From the NCBI GenBank assembly GCA_964503125.1, contig CAZCZE010000049.1, positions 1 through 64,000 of the forward strand: a DNA stretch of 64,000 nucleotides, read 5' to 3'. Under the pieces are notes generated by a model. It saw only the letters and a program-made list of their open reading frames with translations, ran no database searches and was not told the origin of the DNA. Both the position numbers and the translations under genes were made by a program. The stretch is from FEN-1219 sp964503125. Its GTDB lineage: Bacteria > Pseudomonadota > Gammaproteobacteria > Steroidobacterales > Rariloculaceae. Shown piece by piece: positions 43,835 through 52,105 of this stretch. The first letter of the stretch is position 1. Every line of letters starts with the position of its first letter.

Positions 43835-44944
43835 CTACCTCAACGCACGCGCAAGGAACGGCAGGCTGCGGTCCATGCGGTAGTCGACGCCCGAGTGCGT
43901 GCCGTCGAACTCCTCGTAAACGTGCGGAACGCGGTGCTGGGTGAGCTTCCGCGAGAGCTGGCGGCTACCGTAGTGGATGCGGTACTGGTCGCGCCAGCCG
44001 CAATCGATATAGAGGCCGCGCAGCGTGCGCAGACTGCGCGCGTAGCGCGCGACGAGATTCACGGGGTCGTGACTCAGCCACCGCCGCCAACGCCGCGGCA
44101 GCCGCTCGCCGGTCTCGAGGTGGTACGGCACACGAAAGCCGTGCGGCGCGCGCGGGTCGGGATCGTAGGTGGCCGCCATCGCGAGATTCGTGAGCGCCTG
44201 GATTTCGGCGCCGCTCGGTTGTCTCTTCGCCCAGACGTGCGCGAGGAATCGGCCGATGCGGCCGTCGTCCGCGCCGTCGTAGCCGGCGCGCGCCGCGGCG
44301 TTACGCGCGTCGTAGGCGCCGGGCTCGCGCTGCGGCCGGCGGTGCTTCGCGAGCTCGTCGAGCGTGCTCGGCCACTCGGGTGCGTAAATGCTCTCGAAGC
44401 CCGCATCGCCCGAGTGACACGCCGCGGCGCCCCAATAGCGCGCGTACTTCATCGCGTGCAGCAACGCGCCGTAGCCGCCCGACGACTTGCCCAACACGCC
44501 GCGATGCTCGCGAGCCGCGCGCGTGCGGAGCTCGCGATCCACGAACGGCACGAGCTCGCGCGTCAAGTAGTCCGCATAGCGGCCCACGGCGCTCGAGTTC
44601 ACGTACTGATTGCCGCCGAACGCCGTGAAGCAATCGGGGAACACGATGATCAGTGGCCCCAACCTCCGCTCGTGCACGAGGCGCGCCGCGCGCTCGGGCA
44701 CGTTCTCGTCGAAGTTGCGCCACGCCGTGTGCGCCCGCCCGCTGCCCGTGAAGCCCACGAGATCGAACAGCACCGTAAACCGCGGGCCGCGGCCGCGCCC
44801 TTGCGCGCGGTCGTACTGCGGCGGCAGCCAGACGTCGAGCGTGCGCACGTGCGGGTCGCCGAGCGGATTGTCCGCGAGCACCTTGGAGGTGTGCTGGAGC
44901 GTCACGACGCGCCCGGCCGGCCACGTCGCACGCTTCAGCGCCAT
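43835..44944 (-). CDS. Esterase D-like alpha/beta hydrolase
   Basis: Protein of 369 residues with the PF00756-type esterase pattern. The nucleophile elbow is GKSSGG (Ser154), an acid in YIDCGWRDQY is a good candidate, and His is in FDGTHSGVDYR. The NQYVNSSAVGRYADYL segment is typical of the S-formylglutathione hydrolase/enterochelin esterase group. No signal peptide is visible. The ATG is 3 bp from the acyl-CoA ligase stop, indicating co-transcription. It might hydrolyse an ester related to the ligase substrate. Confidence 0.86.
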   Translation of the reverse strand: MALKRATWPAGRVVTLQHTSKVLADNPLGDPHVRTLDVWLPPQYDRAQGRGRGPRFTVLFDLVGFTGSGRAHTAWRNFDENVPERAARLVHERRLGPLIIVFPDCFTAFGGNQYVNSSAVGRYADYLTRELVPFVDRELRTRAAREHRGVLGKSSGGYGALLHAMKYARYWGAAACHSGDAGFESIYAPEWPSTLDELAKHRRPQREPGAYDARNAAARAGYDGADDGRIGRFLAHVWAKRQPSGAEIQALTNLAMAATYDPDPRAPHGFRVPYHLETGERLPRRWRRWLSHDPVNLVARYARSLRTLRGLYIDCGWRDQYRIHYGSRQLSRKLTQHRVPHVYEEFDGTHSGVDYRMDRSLPFLARALR

Positions 44945-44947
44945 GCC

Positions 44948-46513
44948 CTAAACCCGCTCGCGCAGCGCGCGGCGGTTGATCTTGTTCGTGCCCGTCTTCG
45001 GCAGCGCGTCGACGAAGTGCACCTCGACGGGCCGCTTGTACTTGATCATCTCGGTCTTGCAGTACTCGAAGAACTCCTCTTCCGTGAGCGTGGCGCCCGC
45101 ATCGAGCACGACGAACGCGACAAGCACCTCGCCCAAGCGCGGATCGCGCTTGCCGACTGTGGCGGCCTCGCGGATCTTCGGATGTTTGAACAGCACCTCG
45201 TCGACCTCGCGCGGGTAGACGTTGTAGCCGCCGACGATGATCATGTCCTTCTTGCGGTCGACGAGGAACACGAAGCCTTCCTCGTCGACGTAGCCGATGT
45301 CGCCCGTGTGGACCCAGCCGTCGCGCAGCGTGTTCGCGGTCTCCTCGGGCTGGTTGCGATAGCCCGTCATGAGCTGGGGCCCGCGGACGCGGAACTCTCC
45401 GCGCTCGCCGAGCGGCAGCACGCGGTTGCCCGTCTCGACATCGACGACTTCAAGCTCCGTGCCCGGCACCGGGTTGCCGACGGATAGCAGCTTGCGCTTG
45501 CCGTCGTAGGGGTTGAGGCAAAAAGGAGCCCCCTCGGTCATGCCCCAGCCTTCGAGGATCGGCTGGCCCGTCTTCTCGAGCCATTCGCGGTGCAGCTCCT
45601 CGGGGCACGGCGCGCCGCCCGACGGGCAATAGCGCAGCTCACTGAGGTCGGCTTTAGCGAACAGCGGGCTCGTGAGCAGGCCCATGTAGATCGGCGCCGG
45701 CCCGCCCGCGAACACCGTGATCTTGTGATCGGAAAGCCCCTGCACGACTTTGTCGGCGTCGTAGCGCGGCACCATGACATGCGTGCTGTGCGTGAAGATC
45801 GGCACCAAGGCCGAGTACCCGAGACCCCAAATGTGGAACATCGGCGCGACGTTGAGGAACCGCTCCTTACCGAACTTGCACGGCCACACGGTCACGTGCT
45901 GCAAGACGGAATACAGCAGGCCGCGGTGCGTGTGATTGACGCCCTTCGGCACGCCCGTCGAGCCGCCCGTGAAAATCAGGAGCGCGAAGTCGTCTGGCTT
46001 CGGCAGCCGGGCACGATCGAGCGTGAGCGAAGGGTCGCTCTTCCACGCATCGAGCGTCTGCCCGCCGGCACCGAGCGTAAGCCGCGTCGGGATGCCGAAC
46101 TGCGCCGCGACCGCGGCGGCTTTCTCCTCCGACGGCTTGTCGCAGACGATCGCGCACGCCTGCACGTCGCCGAGCTGTTTTTTCAGCTCGGGCAGCGTCA
46201 AGAACGGGTTGATCGGCGCGACTTGCGAGCACGTGGCCATGACGGCCATGAGCGCGACGCCCATCTCGATGGAGTTCGCCATAGCCAAGATCACACGCTC
46301 GCCGCGTTTGGCGCCGGCGGCCTCGAGGCGCCTCGCGAGCCCGGCCACGGCGCGGCCGAGCTCGGCATAGGTGATGCGCTCACGCTCGAGGATGACCGCG
46401 GCCAAATTCGGCTCGGCGTCGACGGCCGACAGCAGCATGTGCACGAGGCTCTCGTGCTGCGGCAGGGCCATGTTCAGTGCTTGCGGTGCGCGGACGTGGG
46501 ACGGGGCGGTCAT
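44948..46513 (-). CDS. Acyl-CoA ligase (AMP-binding)
   Basis: Protein of 521 residues of the ANL superfamily, which activates a carboxylic acid with ATP and joins it to CoA. The P-loop-like motif FTGGSTGVPKGV (about 172-183), EGWGMTEGAP, HTGDIGYVDEEG and the C-terminal lysine region PKTGTNKINRRALRE are all in place. The substrate is not readable; the length fits medium- or long-chain fatty acids or aromatic acids. It lies between an Nramp-like transporter gene (1-bp gap) and an esterase gene (3-bp gap) on the minus strand. Confidence 0.92.
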   Translation of the reverse strand: MTAPSHVRAPQALNMALPQHESLVHMLLSAVDAEPNLAAVILERERITYAELGRAVAGLARRLEAAGAKRGERVILAMANSIEMGVALMAVMATCSQVAPINPFLTLPELKKQLGDVQACAIVCDKPSEEKAAAVAAQFGIPTRLTLGAGGQTLDAWKSDPSLTLDRARLPKPDDFALLIFTGGSTGVPKGVNHTHRGLLYSVLQHVTVWPCKFGKERFLNVAPMFHIWGLGYSALVPIFTHSTHVMVPRYDADKVVQGLSDHKITVFAGGPAPIYMGLLTSPLFAKADLSELRYCPSGGAPCPEELHREWLEKTGQPILEGWGMTEGAPFCLNPYDGKRKLLSVGNPVPGTELEVVDVETGNRVLPLGERGEFRVRGPQLMTGYRNQPEETANTLRDGWVHTGDIGYVDEEGFVFLVDRKKDMIIVGGYNVYPREVDEVLFKHPKIREAATVGKRDPRLGEVLVAFVVLDAGATLTEEEFFEYCKTEMIKYKRPVEVHFVDALPKTGTNKINRRALRERV

Positions 46514-46514
46514 A

Positions 46515-47753
46515 TCAGGTAGCGATGTTCTCGAAGGCTAACCAAGTGAAAAACACGAGCACGGCCGCCAGCACGACGACCGTGACCGGGTGGTTCTTGA
46601 ACCGTGGCCCCACCCACGCCGACCGAGTATTGAACACGATCAGCACGAGCGCGAGCGTGGGGAAAATATACGCGCCTATGACGGTGTAAATCTTCTGCAC
46701 TTCACGGAAGCTCGCAAACAGGCCGAGCATCGGGACGAGCGCCAGCACGAGCAGGAACCGGCGATACGCCGGCGCACGCGTGTCGACGGGGTTCGGGTCG
46801 CGCCGCACGCCGAGCCGCCAGCACTCGGCGAACAGATACGGCGTCGCCTGCCACACGCCCAGCAGGCTGCTGAACACCGTGCCGAGCGTGCCGGCCAGGA
46901 ACAGCCATTTGCCCGCGGGCCCAAGCTCCTCGCCGAGGCGATCGGAGAGCACGACGAGCATCGCCGTGCCCTCGCCTTCGATCCGGACGGACTGGCCCAC
47001 GATGACCATCGCGATGCCGAACAGCGCCATCATGAAATAGCTCGCCGCGAGATCGATGCGGCAGGTGCGCAAGTCTGAAGGATGCGTGCGCCCTACCTCG
47101 CGCATCCAGTAGCCGTACGAGAGCACCGTGAGCGTGCCGCCGATGCCGCCGACGAGCGCGACGGTCCAGACCACGGCCTCGGCGTCGACGCGCGGGATGC
47201 CGGGCACGAGCAGGCCGCGCAGCACGGTACCGGTCCCCGGCCAGAGCGCGCCCGCCGTGATCACGACCGTCACGAACATCACGCCGATGCACACCTTCAT
47301 CGCGACGCCGAACCAGCGGTAGCCGCCGCGCAGCACGATCGCGAGACCGAGCAGGCTCGACAGCACGCCGAACACGATCTTGCCGTCGGTGGCGTCGTCG
47401 AAGACCGGGATCAGCGCGTGCAGCGCGATCCCGTTGGCGCTCATCTGCGCCGAGCCGACGAAGAACGACCAGAGCAGGAAATACGGCAGGAAGATCCAGA
47501 CGACGACGGGGCCGAGCCGGCGCACGACGCCCTCGATGATCGTCTCGCCGGTCGCGAGCTGCCAGCGCGCGATCCCTTCGGTGACGACGAACTTCATGAA
47601 CGCGCCGAGCGCGATGGCCCAGAGCACGGTCGTGCCGAGCACGCCGCCGACGAACGTCGCGGTCGCCAAGTCGCCGCCGCCGACTCCGGTTGCCGCGAGC
47701 AGCAATCCGGGGCCGAGCACGGCCCAAAACGACGGCTTAGGTCTAGAGGACAT
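46515..47753 (-). CDS. Nramp-related transporter lacking the usual metal motif
   Basis: Protein of 412 residues from the ATG at 47753; a GTG at 47783 would add ten residues. Eleven or so helices are visible. Helix 1 reads GPGLLLAATGVGGGDLATATF, where true Nramp metal transporters have DPGN; the expected helix 6 MPH motif is also not seen (YGYWMREVG). The rest fits the Nramp superfamily. It therefore may transport something other than manganese or iron, perhaps magnesium or another solute. It is the first gene of a run with the acyl-CoA ligase and esterase. Confidence 0.8.
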   Translation of the reverse strand: MSSRPKPSFWAVLGPGLLLAATGVGGGDLATATFVGGVLGTTVLWAIALGAFMKFVVTEGIARWQLATGETIIEGVVRRLGPVVVWIFLPYFLLWSFFVGSAQMSANGIALHALIPVFDDATDGKIVFGVLSSLLGLAIVLRGGYRWFGVAMKVCIGVMFVTVVITAGALWPGTGTVLRGLLVPGIPRVDAEAVVWTVALVGGIGGTLTVLSYGYWMREVGRTHPSDLRTCRIDLAASYFMMALFGIAMVIVGQSVRIEGEGTAMLVVLSDRLGEELGPAGKWLFLAGTLGTVFSSLLGVWQATPYLFAECWRLGVRRDPNPVDTRAPAYRRFLLVLALVPMLGLFASFREVQKIYTVIGAYIFPTLALVLIVFNTRSAWVGPRFKNHPVTVVVLAAVLVFFTWLAFENIAT

Positions 47754-47794
47754 CTTGTTGTTCGGCGGCGAGGACGGCGGCACGGTAGCACGGC

Positions 47795-47833
47795 TTGCCT
47801 CGTCGATCCTAGTGTATTACTATCTTGATACAC
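47795..47833 (+). promoter_or_regulatory. Promoter and GntR/YtrA-type operator upstream of the regulator gene
   Basis: A -35-like TTGCCT (47795-47800), 17 bp and a -10-like TACTAT (47818-47823) form a plausible promoter. The perfect inverted repeat GTGTAT-N10-ATACAC spans 47812-47833 and covers the -10. This matches the known AGTGTA/TACACT type operator of YtrA-like repressors, so autorepression is inferred. Confidence 0.65.
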
Positions 47834-47855
47834 GTATACATGAGACGAGGCTTTT

Positions 47856-48236
47856 TTGTTCGTCCTCAACCCTCAATCCGGCACGCCGATCTATCGGCAG
47901 CTCGTCGAGCAAATCACGCGGCTCATCGCCGGCGGCCAGCTCGCGGCCGGCACGGAGCTGCCGTCGGTGCGCGAGCTCGCCGGGCGGCACACCGTCAACC
48001 CCATGACGATCTCGAAAGCCTACGCGTTGCTCGAAGCCGAAGGGCTCCTCGAGCGCCAACGCGGCAAGCCGATGCGCGTGGCCGCCCGGCGGCGCAATCA
48101 GGCGCCGCTCGCGCAGCGCTTGCAACAGCTCGAGCCTGCCGTCACCGACCTCGTGCTGGCCGCGCGGCAACTCGAGATCGGCAAGAAAGATTTCCTGACC
48201 CTGCTCGGCGATAAATGGGAGAAGAACGATGCCTGA
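47856..48236 (+). CDS. GntR-family regulator, YtrA subfamily
   Basis: Protein of 126 residues. It has a GntR winged helix (PIYRQLVEQITRLIAGGQL, then LPSVRELAGRHTVNPMTISKAYALLEAEGLLERQRGKP) and a short C-terminal helical tail of about 50 residues, the layout of YtrA regulators. These are usually linked to ABC exporter genes, as here. The start appears to be a TTG at 47856; the frame has no ATG or GTG close by. The last 8 bp overlap the ABC ATPase gene. It likely represses this operon through the inverted repeat at 47812-47833. Confidence 0.9.
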   Translation: MFVLNPQSGTPIYRQLVEQITRLIAGGQLAAGTELPSVRELAGRHTVNPMTISKAYALLEAEGLLERQRGKPMRVAARRRNQAPLAQRLQQLEPAVTDLVLAARQLEIGKKDFLTLLGDKWEKNDA

Positions 48237-49107
48237 GCCCCTAGTGACCGCGCGCAACGTGACCAAGACCTTCGGCTCGAAGGTCGCGCTCGACGACGTG
48301 TCCGCCGAGGTCTTCCCCGGCGACATCGTCGGCGTGCTCGGTAAGAACGGCGCCGGCAAGACCACGTTGCTCGAGACGGTGCTCGGCTTCAGCCCGCCGA
48401 CGCAAGGCTCGACGACCGTGTTCGGCGAAAACTCTCTCGAGTTGTCCGCGGCCGCCAAAGCACGCATCGGCTTCGTGCCGCAGCAGGACGAGCTGCTCGG
48501 CGTGCTCACCGGCAAGCAGCTGCTTGCGATCGTGGCGTCGTTTCACGCCGACTGGGCCGACGAGTTCGTCGGCCGTCTCGTCGCGGAGTGGGGCGTGCCG
48601 CTCGGCCAGCGCATCGCCACGCTGTCCGTCGGCGAGCGCCAGAAGCTGTCCGTGTTGGCTGCCCTCGGCCACCACCCGGATCTACTCGTGCTCGACGAGC
48701 CCGTCGCGAGTCTCGATCCGATCGCGCGCCGGCAGTTCCTACAGGAGCTGTTCGCCATCGCGGAGAGCCCGACACGCGCGGTGCTGTTCTCGTCGCACAT
48801 CGTGTCCGACCTCGAGCGCGCGGCCAACAAGGTCTGGATCGTCAAGGACGGCCGGTTGCACTGGCAGGGCGAGATCGACGCGCTCAAGGAATCCGTCGTG
48901 CGCCTGCAAATCCGCGCGCGCAAGCCGCTGCCGCTCGAGCTCGGGGTGCCGAACACGCTCGCAGCGCGCGTCGAGGGCAACGTAGCCCAGGTCACGGTCG
49001 CGAGCTGGCAGCCCCAATCGACGGACGCGCTCGCCCGGCGCCTCGACGCCGCCGTCGAGGTCGAGCCGCTCGCGCTCGAAGAGATTTTCCTGGAGCTGCA
49101 TCGATGA
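48229..49107 (+). CDS. ABC transporter ATP-binding protein
   Basis: Protein of 292 residues. Walker A is GKNGAGKTT (about 39-47), the Q-loop lies in FVPQQDE, the signature is LSVGERQK and Walker B is LLVLDEP, with an SSHIVSDLERAA switch histidine region. It is an exporter-type CcmA-like ATPase. It overlaps the GntR gene by 8 bp and the permease gene by 4 bp (ATGA). Together they form a YtrA-regulated ABC system. The substrate is unknown; related operons often respond to cell-wall-acting antibiotics. Confidence 0.93.
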   Translation: MPEPLVTARNVTKTFGSKVALDDVSAEVFPGDIVGVLGKNGAGKTTLLETVLGFSPPTQGSTTVFGENSLELSAAAKARIGFVPQQDELLGVLTGKQLLAIVASFHADWADEFVGRLVAEWGVPLGQRIATLSVGERQKLSVLAALGHHPDLLVLDEPVASLDPIARRQFLQELFAIAESPTRAVLFSSHIVSDLERAANKVWIVKDGRLHWQGEIDALKESVVRLQIRARKPLPLELGVPNTLAARVEGNVAQVTVASWQPQSTDALARRLDAAVEVEPLALEEIFLELHR

Positions 49108-50354
49108 GGGCGGTGCTGCGCATCTGCTGGACGTTCTTCACCACCATCACATTGCAACGTGTTTTGAACGTGATCGGCGCCGCGTGGTTTGGGCTCGCGG
49201 TCGTCGCGTCGCTGCTGTCGGGCGAGTTCGTCTATTTGGTGCCCGGCTACATCGTGCTCGTCGTGTTGGCCGCGTTTCCGGCTTTCTTCATGGCTCCAGC
49301 ACTATTCCGCTCGCTGTCGGCTCCGCGCGTCTACCAGCTACTGCCGCACTTTCGGCTGCGCATGCTCATTGCCGCGACGCTGCTGCTCCTGGTGTTGGTC
49401 GTCGTGGCTATCGCCGTCGTTCTCGCGCCAGCGCTGGCAGCCGAACGCACGCTACCCATTTCAGTGGTTGCTTATACGTTCGGGTTTTTCGTCGCCCTAT
49501 TCCTGCTGGTCTTCCTCGCGGTCGGCGATTGGCGCTGGTTCGTCTTGCTGCCGCTCGCGTTCGTCGCGTTCGTGAGCCTGCGCAGGTTGAGCCCGACGGC
49601 GGCGTTACCGGCTTGGATTTGGTCGACCATGGCCCTCGTCGCGTGGGCGACATTCGCGGCCTGGTATCTGCGCGTCCGTCATGTGCGCGGCGTCATGCTC
49701 ATACCGCGACAGCGCGCGGCCGGCGTCGACACTACTCGGCCGGTGCCGCGCACCGTCGCCATCCGCACGCTGCTCGCGTCGAACGCGCCGCTCATTTTTC
49801 TCGCAGTCGTGGTTGTCGTCGGGGTCGTGGTCGGGGGTCTGCCGTTCGCGTTCATGTTCCTGTTCGCCGAGAGGTCGGTGGCCACCGTGCGGCAGTCGCG
49901 CCTGCTGTGGCTGCGAATCCCCGGTTCGCGCGACGCCGTGCGGCGTCAAGTCGAGAAGGTGCTCTGGCGCAACTGGACCGTCGGTTGCGCATTCCTGATC
50001 GTCATTGCCGTCGTCACCCTCTCGCCGCTCGTCGGCGCCGGGCTCGTCGATGTCTTTCTCTGGTTTGCGGTAACCGCCGGCGCGGCGATCTATGGGACCT
50101 ACGTCGCCATGGCGGCCGTGCCGAGCGTGGCGACGTACTTCGTTGGGTTCGGGTCGATGGCGGTGCTCCAGATCGTGTTGGTCGCGCTCCCGACACCATC
50201 GCTCACGGCCATCGCGACGGTCGTCGTCGCCGAGTTCGTTGGCGCCGCACTGTTTCGAGCGCTCGCCGTCAGGCGCTGGCGCAGAATCGATTGGCTGCGC
50301 TTCAAGCCGCTCCCGGCGCTCGTCGGCGTGCGGCGGCCGCTGGATTGGAGCTAG
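49104..50354 (+). CDS. ABC transporter permease (poorly conserved)
   Basis: Protein of 416 residues with about ten hydrophobic segments (for example 20-60, 85-108, 120-155, 230-255, 295-330). It has no family motif that I recognise, but its place directly after the ATPase, in a 4-bp ATGA overlap, makes it the permease partner. Loops are Arg-rich. Its TAG stop touches the stop of the convergent aldo/keto reductase gene with no gap (GCTAGCTAC). Confidence 0.75.
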   Translation: MRAVLRICWTFFTTITLQRVLNVIGAAWFGLAVVASLLSGEFVYLVPGYIVLVVLAAFPAFFMAPALFRSLSAPRVYQLLPHFRLRMLIAATLLLLVLVVVAIAVVLAPALAAERTLPISVVAYTFGFFVALFLLVFLAVGDWRWFVLLPLAFVAFVSLRRLSPTAALPAWIWSTMALVAWATFAAWYLRVRHVRGVMLIPRQRAAGVDTTRPVPRTVAIRTLLASNAPLIFLAVVVVVGVVVGGLPFAFMFLFAERSVATVRQSRLLWLRIPGSRDAVRRQVEKVLWRNWTVGCAFLIVIAVVTLSPLVGAGLVDVFLWFAVTAGAAIYGTYVAMAAVPSVATYFVGFGSMAVLQIVLVALPTPSLTAIATVVVAEFVGAALFRALAVRRWRRIDWLRFKPLPALVGVRRPLDWS

Positions 50355-51365
50355 CTACCAGCGGCCCAAGTTCGGGCGAAAGTCGATGGCCATCGCGGCG
50401 TCGTAGTAGCGCAACGTGGCTTGCCACGGCGGCGCGACCGCGTCGAGGCGCGCGCGATCCGCATCCGTGACCTTCACGGCCGTGGCGCCAAGATTGTCGA
50501 CGAGCTGCTCCTGCGTGCGCGGGCCGATGATCGGCGCCGTGATGCCGGGCTGCGAGGCGTTCCAGGCGAGCGCGAGCTGCGACGGCGTGCAGCCCTTCTC
50601 GTTCGCGATGGCGACCAGAACATCGATGACGTCGTAGGCCGCGGGCGTCGCGGGGCGGCCGAAGTTGTCCTTGCCGCCCTGCCAGCGCCCTGCCGCGCTC
50701 TGGTCCTCGCGACGATACTTGCCCGTGAGCAGCCCGCCGCAGAGCGGCGCCCAAGGGATCAGCGCGATCCCGAAGCTCTGCGCGGCCGGGATCACCTCGC
50801 GCTCGGCCGTGCGGTCGAGCAGGTTGTAGGCCATCTGCTCGGCGACGAAGCGATTGAGGCCGAGCTCCTTCGCGGCCCAGAGCGACTCGACGGTCTTCCA
50901 GCTCGGAAACATGCTCGTGCCGATGTAGCGCACCTTGCCCGAGCGGATCAGGTCGTCGAGCGCGCGCAGCGTTTCATCGATCGGGATGTCGGCTTGCGCG
51001 CGATGCACCTGATAGAGATCGATCCAATCGGTTTCGAGGCGTTCGAGCGACGCGTTGCACGCCTCGATGAGATGCCGGCGGCTCAAGCCGCGCGCGTTCG
51101 GATCCTTCTGATCCTGCGGGAAAAACGCCTTCGTCGCGAGCACGACCGAGGCGCGTTTGCCGGCACTCAGCGCCTTGCCGACGAAGTGCTCGCTCGCGCC
51201 GGCCGAGTACGCATTCGCGGTATCGATGAAGTTGATGCCCTGATCGAGCGCGTGCTCGATGACGGCGACGGAGTCCTGCTCGTTCGTGCTGCGCCCGAAC
51301 ATCATCGTGCCCAAGCACAGCTGGCTTACTTTGACGCCTGTTCGCCCGAGATTGCGGTACTCCAT
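50355..51365 (-). CDS. Aldo/keto reductase
   Basis: Protein of 336 residues, an (alpha/beta)8 NADPH-dependent oxidoreductase. The catalytic tetrad is seen: Asp in FIDTANAYSAG with Tyr, Lys in LATKAFF, and His in LYQVHR. The cofactor region IIGPRTQEQLVDN is near the C-terminus. The closest type is the YghZ/YajO-like group. The ATG at 51365 has a GGAGG five bases upstream; the frame opens eight codons further. It is convergent with the ABC permease, with no intergenic space. Confidence 0.93.
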   Translation of the reverse strand: MEYRNLGRTGVKVSQLCLGTMMFGRSTNEQDSVAVIEHALDQGINFIDTANAYSAGASEHFVGKALSAGKRASVVLATKAFFPQDQKDPNARGLSRRHLIEACNASLERLETDWIDLYQVHRAQADIPIDETLRALDDLIRSGKVRYIGTSMFPSWKTVESLWAAKELGLNRFVAEQMAYNLLDRTAEREVIPAAQSFGIALIPWAPLCGGLLTGKYRREDQSAAGRWQGGKDNFGRPATPAAYDVIDVLVAIANEKGCTPSQLALAWNASQPGITAPIIGPRTQEQLVDNLGATAVKVTDADRARLDAVAPPWQATLRYYDAAMAIDFRPNLGRW

Positions 51366-51444
51366 GCTGCCTCCTTTGCGCTGCGGCAACGCTTCGTCGG
51401 CCGTCCCGGCGCCGGGACTACGTCATCGGTGCGTCGGTGAATCG

Positions 51445-51951
51445 CTAACGGTTGCCGAGGAAGTCGCCCTTCCCTATTGGGACGCCGTTGTGGCGCAGGA
51501 TCGCGTACGCCGTCGTGTAGTGGAAATAGAAATTCGGGATCACAAAATTCAGGAAGTAGTCCTTGCCCGTGAAGTTGAACGTCGCGTTCGGGAACTTCAT
51601 TTCGATCGCGCGCTTCTCGGCGCCTTCGAACTGCTCCGGCTTGAACGTCTTCAAGTGCGCGATCGTCTTTGCGATGCGCGCGTGCAAGTCCGCGAACGTC
51701 CGCTCGTCGTCCGACCACTTCGGCGGCTCTTGGCCCGCGAGACGGCTCGCGCAGCCTTTCGCCCCGTCCGTCATGATCTGGATCTGGCGCGTCAGCGGCA
51801 GCATGTCGGGCGCGAGCCGGCCGTTGACGAGCACGTCGGGGTCGATCTTGCGCGCGGCAGCGTCGGCCTCGGCTTTGGTGAGCACCTTGTCGAGCGCCGA
51901 CAACATCTGCGAGAACACGGGAACGAGCTGGTCGTAGATCGTGATGGCCAC
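51445..51951 (-). CDS. DUF1993 family protein
   Basis: Protein of 168 residues from a GTG at 51951 with an AGAGG site seven bases upstream; the open frame continues 23 codons further, but those residues are not typical of the family. It matches DUF1993: YDQLVPVFSQMLSALDKVL at the start, LAPDMLPLTRQIQIMTDGAKGCASRLAG, and FVIPNFYFHYTTAYAILRHNGVPIGKGDFLG at the end. The fold is a DinB-like four-helix bundle. Function is unknown. Confidence 0.88.
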   Translation of the reverse strand: MAITIYDQLVPVFSQMLSALDKVLTKAEADAAARKIDPDVLVNGRLAPDMLPLTRQIQIMTDGAKGCASRLAGQEPPKWSDDERTFADLHARIAKTIAHLKTFKPEQFEGAEKRAIEMKFPNATFNFTGKDYFLNFVIPNFYFHYTTAYAILRHNGVPIGKGDFLGNR

Positions 51952-52105
51952 GGTGAATCCTCTCGAGGGCTGGTTGATGCGCGCCGCGGCGGCAATGCCC
52001 CGCGGCGAGGGCGCCATCATAAGAGCGCGCCGCCACGACGCATAGGGGCGCGACGAAGCTGCGACACCTTATATATGCGCCCACGGCGCGGCGCGGGACC
52101 GCGCG

